Assembly (NCBI RefSeq): GCF_900188315.1
Contig: NZ_LT897781.1
Span: 806,001-870,000, forward strand
Reading direction: 5' to 3'
DNA: 64,000 bases
Origin: Marinobacter sp. es.042
Lineage (GTDB): Bacteria; Pseudomonadota; Gammaproteobacteria; Pseudomonadales; Oleiphilaceae
Of this stretch, positions 58,408-64,000 are shown one piece after another. The position numbers and the translations under genes are program-made. The notes under the pieces were generated by a model that did not search any database, was not told where the DNA came from, and saw nothing but the letters and a program-made list of their open reading frames with translations. Numbering within the stretch: the first letter of the stretch is position 1; every line of letters starts with the position of its first letter.

Positions 58408-58905
58408 ATGAAAGCATCCATAAGGTCATTTGCAGTAGCGGGCGTCCTGGCCTGTCTTAGCCCTATGGCGGGCGCCGAGGCCATCAATGTGCCAGCTCCG
58501 GATTTCACCCTGGAAAGCCGTTCCGGCGAAAACCTGAGGCTGGAGGATCATCGTGGTGAAGTGGTGATGCTGAACTTCTGGGCGTCATGGTGTGGCCCCT
58601 GCCGCCAGGAAATGCCGCTGATGGATGAGCTCTACAGCCAGTACAAGGATCTCGGCTTCACGATTCTGGCGGTCAATGTGGATGAAAATCGGGAAGAGGC
58701 TCATCGCTTCCTGGACAAGGTGCCCGTGAATTACCCGATTCTCTACGATCCGGAGAGTTCGGTGAGCGAGCTTTATGAAGTGCAGGCCATGCCAACCACC
58801 GTGATGATTGATCGCGATGGTAATGCCCGGTATCTCCACTACGGCTATCAGCCGGGTTACGAAGACGAGTACGAACAGCAGATTCGCGAGCTGGTGCGCG
58901 AATAA
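58408..58905 (+). CDS. TlpA-like thioredoxin-fold protein
   Basis: 165 residues. Signal peptide about 1-25 (ending AGAE). Thioredoxin active site WCGPC at 61-65 in NFWASWCGPCRQEMP, and the cis-proline in QAMPTTVMID. Exported reductants of this type keep cysteines reduced for heme or metal attachment or regenerate redox proteins. ATG 58408 has AGGAG eight bases upstream; the ATG at 58402 is too close. It directly precedes the DUF4266 gene. Confidence 0.88.
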   Translation: MKASIRSFAVAGVLACLSPMAGAEAINVPAPDFTLESRSGENLRLEDHRGEVVMLNFWASWCGPCRQEMPLMDELYSQYKDLGFTILAVNVDENREEAHRFLDKVPVNYPILYDPESSVSELYEVQAMPTTVMIDRDGNARYLHYGYQPGYEDEYEQQIRELVRE

Positions 58906-58923
58906 TTTTCGGACGGAACGTTT

Positions 58924-59160
58924 ATGCGTAATTTGTCGATCTTCACTGCCTCTGCTCTTTTGGTCGCGACCTTCACGATCTCTGGATGCAGCTCAATCAA
59001 GCCGTGGGTAAAACCCTATGAACGGGATAATCTGGCGGATCCGGTCATGAGTCTCAGCCGTCATGGCAAAGCGGATTCCTACATGCATCACGTCTATCAA
59101 TCCCGGGAGTCTGCGCGGGGAGCAGAAGGCGGTTCTGGGGGTGGCTGTGGCTGTAACTGA
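58924..59160 (+). CDS. DUF4266 small lipoprotein with C-terminal Gly-Cys tail
   Basis: 78 residues: lipobox ISGC (Cys22), conserved PWVKPYERDNLADPVM, then HHVYQSRESARGAEGG and the tail SGGGCGCN with Cys75 and Cys77. The VKPYERxxLADPxM core and GGGCGCN end mark DUF4266. These small lipoproteins commonly accompany DUF3570 barrels, TlpA proteins and ApbE. The conserved Gly/Cys end could bind a metal, be modified, or be the target of the neighbouring thioredoxin. The 3' end overlaps the DUF3570 start by about 20 bases. Confidence 0.85.
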   Translation: MRNLSIFTASALLVATFTISGCSSIKPWVKPYERDNLADPVMSLSRHGKADSYMHHVYQSRESARGAEGGSGGGCGCN

Positions 59161-60307
59161 CGGCAAAAGGTTATTACGCTCCGTCTGCGCTCTGTTCGTG
59201 CTGATGTTGGCCGGGCAACAGGCGATTGCGGCGACCTTGCCAGTGGATAACGTGGATGTTCTCTATCACCGCTATGACGGTGGTGGCATGGTCATCGATG
59301 GCCCCTCAGTTCTGGTGCGCAAGGGTATTGGCTCTTCGGTTTCGTTCTCCGGCCAGTACTATGTTGACTCCGTTTCGGCTGCATCCGTGGACGTTCTGGC
59401 CACGGCGAGCCCCTATGAGGAGGAACGCAACGAGTACACCTTTGGTGTTGATTACCTGCACGATAAGTCCATTCTGAGTCTCGGCTTTACCAACAGTACG
59501 GAAAACGATTACGAAGCCAACACCGTTTACTTCTCGCTCAGCCAGGAGTTTTTCGGGGGCATGTCCACAGTAACCATGGGCTATGCCAGCGGCTGGGATG
59601 AAGTGGGCCGGGTTGGCAACGATTCCTTCAGCGAGGAAGCTGATCGTCGGAACTATCAGCTCGGACTGAGCCAGGTCGTCACCCGCAACAGCCTGGTAGG
59701 CCTGGATCTTGAGGTGGTTACGGATGAGGGCTTCCTGCAGAACCCGTACCGACAGAACCGCTACATCGACCCGAACGATTCCACAGCGTTCCTGTATCAA
59801 CCGGAGCGTTATCCGGAAACCCGAACAAGTACCTCCGTGGCCTTGCGAGCGCTTTACTATCTGCCGTATCGCGCCTCAATTCGCGGTGAATACCGTTATT
59901 TTTCAGATACCTGGGGCATCAACGCCCACACGGTCGAACTGGGATACGTACACGGATTGAACCAGCACTGGACCCTTGAGGGTTCCATTCGTTACTACAG
60001 CCAGAGCGAGGCGGACTTTTACAGCGATCTTTTCCCATTCGAGAACTCCCAGACACACCTGGCCCGTGACAAGGAACTCAGCTCCCTTTCCGGGACAACC
60101 CTGGCGGTGGGCGCGGTCTACGAATGGAAGCAGACGTCGCTTCCCGGCATCGATCGCCTGCAGTTCAGCCTACTGGTTGACTGGCTGAATTTTGAATATG
60201 ACAACTTCCGGGATGTCACCGCAGCCGGTGACTTTCTCCCCGGCGAAGAACCCCTTTATTCCTTCGATGCCTACGTAACCCGGGCGTCGTTGATTCTTGA
60301 ATACTGA
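59141..60307 (+). CDS. DUF3570 outer-membrane barrel protein
   Basis: 388 residues from GTG 59141 (GTG 59147 also possible). Signal peptide ends QQAIAA; the mature part is a long series of amphipathic strands (SFSGQYYVDSVSAASVDV, TFGVDYLHDKSILSLGF, YLPYRASIRGEYRYFSD) ending SLILEY, as expected of an outer-membrane barrel. The start inside the DUF4266 gene makes the two translationally coupled. No ATG is available near the signal peptide, so the start codon is not certain. Confidence 0.83.
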   Translation: MAVAVTDGKRLLRSVCALFVLMLAGQQAIAATLPVDNVDVLYHRYDGGGMVIDGPSVLVRKGIGSSVSFSGQYYVDSVSAASVDVLATASPYEEERNEYTFGVDYLHDKSILSLGFTNSTENDYEANTVYFSLSQEFFGGMSTVTMGYASGWDEVGRVGNDSFSEEADRRNYQLGLSQVVTRNSLVGLDLEVVTDEGFLQNPYRQNRYIDPNDSTAFLYQPERYPETRTSTSVALRALYYLPYRASIRGEYRYFSDTWGINAHTVELGYVHGLNQHWTLEGSIRYYSQSEADFYSDLFPFENSQTHLARDKELSSLSGTTLAVGAVYEWKQTSLPGIDRLQFSLLVDWLNFEYDNFRDVTAAGDFLPGEEPLYSFDAYVTRASLILEY

Positions 60308-60326
60308 GCATGCAGGAAGAACGACC

Positions 60327-60878
60327 ATGGCCACTTGCTTGAACTCCCGATTTCCGGTGCTTTTAGCGGCATTGACCCTCGCCCTGATAGCCCCCGCATT
60401 TGCCCAGACCAATCCCGGGGCGGAGAAAGATGATACAGCCGTCGCCGAGCAGGTGGAGGCGCTCAAGAAGAAAGTGATACGCCTCAATCGTGACCTGTTT
60501 ATCCTTGAGGAAGATCTGCTTTTTCCAGCCAATACCCAGGTTGCCGTGTTTCTCAGCGTTGATGCCGGGAAGTTTCTGAAGCTGGATGCGGTCAAACTGA
60601 AAGTCGACGACGAGATTGTTGCTTCCCACCTGTATACGGAGCGACAGGTGACTGCCCTTGAGCGCGGCGGCATGCAGCGGCTATACGTCGGCAACCTGAA
60701 AACCGGCGTCCATGAGATGACGGCGTTTGTTGAGGGAATCGGCCCGGATCAGCGGCCATACAAGCAGGCGGCCTCCCTGGAGTTTGAGAAGGGCACCGGA
60801 ACAGCCGCTCTGGAAATCCGTGTTGAAGATCGCTCCTCCAACTACCAACCCTCCGTATCCATTGTGGAGTGGGAGTAA
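60327..60878 (+). CDS. Exported coiled-coil / beta-sandwich protein
   Basis: 183 residues, family not recognised. Signal peptide 1-27 (ending AFAQ); a short coiled coil at about 40-62 (VEALKKKVIRLNRDLFILEE), then a beta-rich domain with LYVGNLKTGVHEMTAFVEG. ATG 60327 has AGGAAG seven bases upstream. It sits between the DUF3570 barrel and the repeat proteins and overlaps the latter by about ten bases. Confidence 0.7.
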   Translation: MATCLNSRFPVLLAALTLALIAPAFAQTNPGAEKDDTAVAEQVEALKKKVIRLNRDLFILEEDLLFPANTQVAVFLSVDAGKFLKLDAVKLKVDDEIVASHLYTERQVTALERGGMQRLYVGNLKTGVHEMTAFVEGIGPDQRPYKQAASLEFEKGTGTAALEIRVEDRSSNYQPSVSIVEWE

Positions 60879-62830
60879 GCCGCGTCGTGGGATTGAAAGC
60901 AAGCCAGCCTTCAGGTCGACGCCCGTTCATTTACGCGGGTGCCCTACTGTGGCTGATGATGACCCCGGTCCATGCCGACGAGGCGCAACCCGAGCGGGCG
61001 AAGGACCTTCGTTATGGTTGGGCGTTGTACGAATACCATCAGGGTAACGCCTTTGAGGCTCTGACCCAGCTGGCCGTGGCGCGCGAACGGGGCGGCATCC
61101 AAGGACACGGAGATCATCCGGCTCTCGTCGAGGGCGGGCTCATGCTGTCCTGGGGGATGACCCGAGAGGCGAGCAGGTTGTTTACACAGCTACTCGGGGC
61201 CGATGGCGCCGGCAGCAATCTGTCGCCCGATGTTCGTAACCAGGCCTGGTTCTATCTCGGTAAGGTGTTCTACCTCGAGGGGAACCAGGCGCTCGCAAGT
61301 GAGAACCTTGATCGTGTCGATGGCGAGATACTGGCCGAGGCCGACCACGATCTTTTCCGCGAATGGATTTATCTGCGCTCCCGGCTGGTCATGATGTCTG
61401 CCCGCCCTGATGATGAACCCGAACTGGCTTCGCTTCGGGACCAGCTGGACGAAACGGACATCTGGTTCCTTTACCTCCGGTACAATTCCGCGGTCTCCGC
61501 TCTCGATGCGGGAGACGGAGCTGCCGCCGAACAGGAACTGAAAAAGCTCATCGCCATCCTCGACGAGTCCATTGACTCCGTCGAGCCAGATGCCGAACGG
61601 GAGGGCCTGCTGGGCCGCGCTCGCCTCTCGCTTGCGGGCCTGTATCTGCGTGACAACCAGTTTGAGGCAGCTCTGGAGGTCCTGGGAGCCATGCCACTGA
61701 CCGGCGTGTTCGCCGACCAGGCTCTCTTTGACTACGCCGTTGCCGCGGCGGGCCAGGGCAGGCCGGAGAGGGCTCTCGACGCCCTCGATACTCTCGCGAA
61801 CCGTGAACTGTTTTTGCCCTGGCGCCAGCAGGTTCCCTTTGCCCGCGCCTATGTTCTTGAGCAGATGAATGCTCCACAGCGTGCATTGCCTGCGTTTAAA
61901 AAGGCAGCCGACCATTACGAGGCCCGTATCAGGGAGCTCGACAATATCCGGGATCGGCTGAATGAAGAAAATCTGATGGCCCAGCTTGAGTTCAGCCGTG
62001 ACAGCGACGGGATTCTTACAGATTCCTATGGCCGGCTGCGCGTGCAGCCCCTCGATTCTGGTATGGCGGAAGTGCTGGCTTCGGAGACGTTCCAGCAGGC
62101 GCTTGCCGAATTGAACGAACTCTACCGAATGCAGTCCTTTATCGCCGAGCGGCAGTCCAGGTTCGAATCGTTCCGGATCATGCTGGAGACCCGTGAGCAG
62201 CAACGGCAGATTCGTATTGCCGAGACCCGTCGGGCACTCGAAACCCAACAGGCAGACCAGTGGCGGCAATTGCACGAGGACTTCACGGACAGAATTTACT
62301 CGGCGCTGGCAGACGAAGATGCGGGATTCTTCATGACCTCGCAACAAAAAGCGCTCAGAGACAAGCTCGCTGAGGTTGAGGAAACTCTGGCGGATTTGCC
62401 TGACGACGCGACGACCGCCAGGCAGCGTGCGACGTATCGGCGGATGCGTGCCTACTTCGACTGGTGGATTGCGGATGACTATGGAATCAATCGCTGGGCG
62501 GCGCAAAAACAGCTCATGCAACTGGATCGCGAGATGCAGAGCTTTCAGGCCCAGCGGCAACGGGTTGAAAGCCTGATGGCCGATGATGCCCGCCATGCGG
62601 AACTGGCTCGGCGGATCGCTGCCAGCGAACGGGAACTCGCGACTCTTGGAACAGAGGTTTCCGAGGCATTAGGCAGTGCCCGGCAAACACTCCTGGCGCA
62701 GGTTGATCGGATGCTCGCTGCCCAGCAACAGGAGCTTAATGGATACCTGCTGGCCTCTCGCCACGCCCAGGCGAGACTAGCGGACCAGTTGTTCCGCGCA
62801 TCGCAAAATGCAGGTGCCGGTGATGAATAA
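60869..62830 (+). CDS. Periplasmic TPR / coiled-coil protein
   Basis: 653 residues. Signal-like segment ends PVHA near residue 36. Residues about 45-370 contain helix-turn-helix repeats of TPR type (YGWALYEYHQGNAFEALTQL, AWFYLGKVFYLEGNQALAS, ARLSLAGLYLRDNQFEAALE). Residues about 430-640 are long charged helices likely to form a coiled coil. Start GTG 60869 or GTG 60887; both are weak. The stop overlaps the next gene by eight bases. A scaffold or envelope-spanning role is likely. Confidence 0.78.
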   Translation: MGVSRVVGLKASQPSGRRPFIYAGALLWLMMTPVHADEAQPERAKDLRYGWALYEYHQGNAFEALTQLAVARERGGIQGHGDHPALVEGGLMLSWGMTREASRLFTQLLGADGAGSNLSPDVRNQAWFYLGKVFYLEGNQALASENLDRVDGEILAEADHDLFREWIYLRSRLVMMSARPDDEPELASLRDQLDETDIWFLYLRYNSAVSALDAGDGAAAEQELKKLIAILDESIDSVEPDAEREGLLGRARLSLAGLYLRDNQFEAALEVLGAMPLTGVFADQALFDYAVAAAGQGRPERALDALDTLANRELFLPWRQQVPFARAYVLEQMNAPQRALPAFKKAADHYEARIRELDNIRDRLNEENLMAQLEFSRDSDGILTDSYGRLRVQPLDSGMAEVLASETFQQALAELNELYRMQSFIAERQSRFESFRIMLETREQQRQIRIAETRRALETQQADQWRQLHEDFTDRIYSALADEDAGFFMTSQQKALRDKLAEVEETLADLPDDATTARQRATYRRMRAYFDWWIADDYGINRWAAQKQLMQLDREMQSFQAQRQRVESLMADDARHAELARRIAASERELATLGTEVSEALGSARQTLLAQVDRMLAAQQQELNGYLLASRHAQARLADQLFRASQNAGAGDE

Positions 62831-64000
62831 TCGGATGGCCGGCAGGACTGTTAAAGGCCTTCTCATGGTTGGGGCCTTTGTCATGGCGAGTGGCTGCCAG
62901 ATGTTGCAGTCGATGATGCCTGCCGGTGGCGAAGAAATGCCGCGAGTCCGTGAGGGCACTCTGGCTGCGCTTCCGGCGATCGAAACTCGGCAGGAAAGTG
63001 CCGATGCAGAGGCCGGCAGCGGCCCCGCAGAAGATGTTTCCATTGAAACGGTGATGGACAGTTACAAGGCGCTTTTGCCACTCGTAGAGGATCCCCGCAA
63101 GCAGGTTACCATCAGGCATCGGTTGGCCGATCTGGAGTTCCAGCGTGCGGAGCGGAAAATGGCGGATTCGGCTGTCGATGAACTGTCCGGAGCCATTGAT
63201 GCCTACCAGCGTCTTCTGTCGGAATATCCAGAGCGTGAGGGCAATGACCAGATCTATTATCAGCTTGCCAGAGCCTGGGAGCTTCGAGGCGCGACGCCGC
63301 AGCAGCTTGATGCCCTGAATACTCTGGTCCGCCGCTACCCGGATTCAGAATACTGGGTTGAGGCTCAATTCCGCCGCGGCGACCTGTTGTTTATCGATGG
63401 CCGATACGGGGAAGCGGAACAGGCCTTCGACGAGGTTACCCTCGCGAGCCAGGAACGCATGGCCGATCCATCGTTCCTGGTGAACGCGCATTACATGAAG
63501 GGCTGGAGTCTGTTCAAGCAGGCGCAATACCAGGAAGCGCTCTTCAGTTACGTAGAAGTGCTTGATCTTGTCATGCCCGAGGGCAGGCCGGTGGCGGACG
63601 TGGATCAGCGGAGCCAGACACTGATCGAAGATCTGTTCAGGGTGGTAGGGTTGTCCCTGTCGTACCTTGACGGAGCGGAAACCCTCCAGGCGCTTTTCCG
63701 CCAAACGGGTGGTCGCCCCTACGAAATACTGGTCTACGACCGCTACAGCGAGCTCTTGCTTGAGAGAGAGCAATACAGTGATGCCATCGATGTCTTCGAG
63801 GCCTACATAGAAGACCATCCGGAGAGTCCCTGGGCGCCGCGCTACCACATCCGGATCATTGATACCCTTGAGCTGGCCGGTTTCACCCGTACGATCCCTG
63901 AACGAAAGGCCGCCTTTGTCAGCCTTTACGGAATTTACAGCGATTACTGGCAGTCAGCGGGCCCCGATGCGATTGGCTTTATCGAGCAACAACTGGAACA
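62823..64000 (+). CDS. TPR lipoprotein, 3' end outside the window
   Basis: 392 residues are visible and the frame is open at the window edge. Lipobox ASGC near residue 25 (FVMASGCQM). TPR-like repeats run through the rest (AIDAYQRLLSEYPEREGN, AEQAFDEVTLASQERM, LVYDRYSELLLEREQYSDAI). It overlaps the previous TPR gene by eight bases. Paired TPR proteins like these often precede ExbB/ExbD/TonB genes, which would lie just beyond the window. Confidence 0.8.
   Translation, partial: MNNRMAGRTVKGLLMVGAFVMASGCQMLQSMMPAGGEEMPRVREGTLAALPAIETRQESADAEAGSGPAEDVSIETVMDSYKALLPLVEDPRKQVTIRHRLADLEFQRAERKMADSAVDELSGAIDAYQRLLSEYPEREGNDQIYYQLARAWELRGATPQQLDALNTLVRRYPDSEYWVEAQFRRGDLLFIDGRYGEAEQAFDEVTLASQERMADPSFLVNAHYMKGWSLFKQAQYQEALFSYVEVLDLVMPEGRPVADVDQRSQTLIEDLFRVVGLSLSYLDGAETLQALFRQTGGRPYEILVYDRYSELLLEREQYSDAIDVFEAYIEDHPESPWAPRYHIRIIDTLELAGFTRTIPERKAAFVSLYGIYSDYWQSAGPDAIGFIEQQLE

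Noticed and set aside
61190-62596. 468-codon antisense frame in the TPR gene
   Set aside because: Shadow of a coiled-coil coding region; no recognisable product.
1-64000. CRISPR array, insertion sequence or prophage
   Set aside because: No regularly spaced direct repeats, no transposase, integrase or phage structural gene was found on either strand.

Overview
The window reads as a single chromosomal stretch of a marine gammaproteobacterium, most likely Marinobacter or a close relative. The reasons are an Entner-Doudoroff sugar block with a HexR-type regulator (hexR/zwf-pgl-eda, pyk-gap, edd-glk), a pseudomonad-style finR/fpr pair, an AapJQMP amino-acid importer behind a sigma-54-like promoter, and the order four tRNAs - tig-clpP-clpX-lon-hupB-ppiD. 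No insertion sequence, prophage, integrase or CRISPR array was seen, and base composition looks even.

Layout. 1-5.0 kb: end of a sodium/proline symporter, a TauE/SafE permease, aconitase B. 5.0-10.5 kb: MiaE tRNA hydroxylase, FinR and ferredoxin-NADP reductase, a membrane-fused PQQ-type sugar dehydrogenase, a hotdog thioesterase, an unknown lipoprotein. 10.7-15.0 kb: aapJQMP. 15.0-22.7 kb: lpxH-ppiB, glnS-cysS, malate synthase G, folD. 22.9-32.4 kb: tRNA-Pro, -Arg, -His, -Leu, then the protein quality-control block. 32.5-42.3 kb: hexR and the sugar genes, with a structured repeat pair between eda and pyk. 42.3-47.5 kb: nitroreductase, UDG-superfamily protein, glpD, glpR, an orphan periplasmic binding protein. 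47.8-64.0 kb: an envelope redox region.

How the genes work together. Glucose enters through glk, is oxidised by zwf and pgl, split by edd and eda, and passed through gap and pyk; HexR-like half-sites sit in both control regions. Malate synthase G and aconitase B serve the glyoxylate/TCA side. The last 16 kb encode almost only exported proteins: ApbE flavin transferase, a Tat-exported DUF1501-like protein, a two-heme LamG lipoprotein, a one-heme DUF1588-like protein, then, divergently, an HzsA-like two-heme propeller lipoprotein, an SH3/barrel protein, a small barrel, a TlpA thioredoxin, a DUF4266 lipoprotein, a DUF3570 barrel, a coiled-coil protein and two repeat proteins. This looks like one extracytoplasmic electron-transfer or metal-handling system whose substrate cannot be read from the sequence.

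The two strongest leads are (i) the paired, oppositely oriented, covarying three-hairpin elements at 36470-36769 and (ii) the exported redox region at 47.8-64.0 kb. All family names come from reading motifs by eye; no database search was possible.
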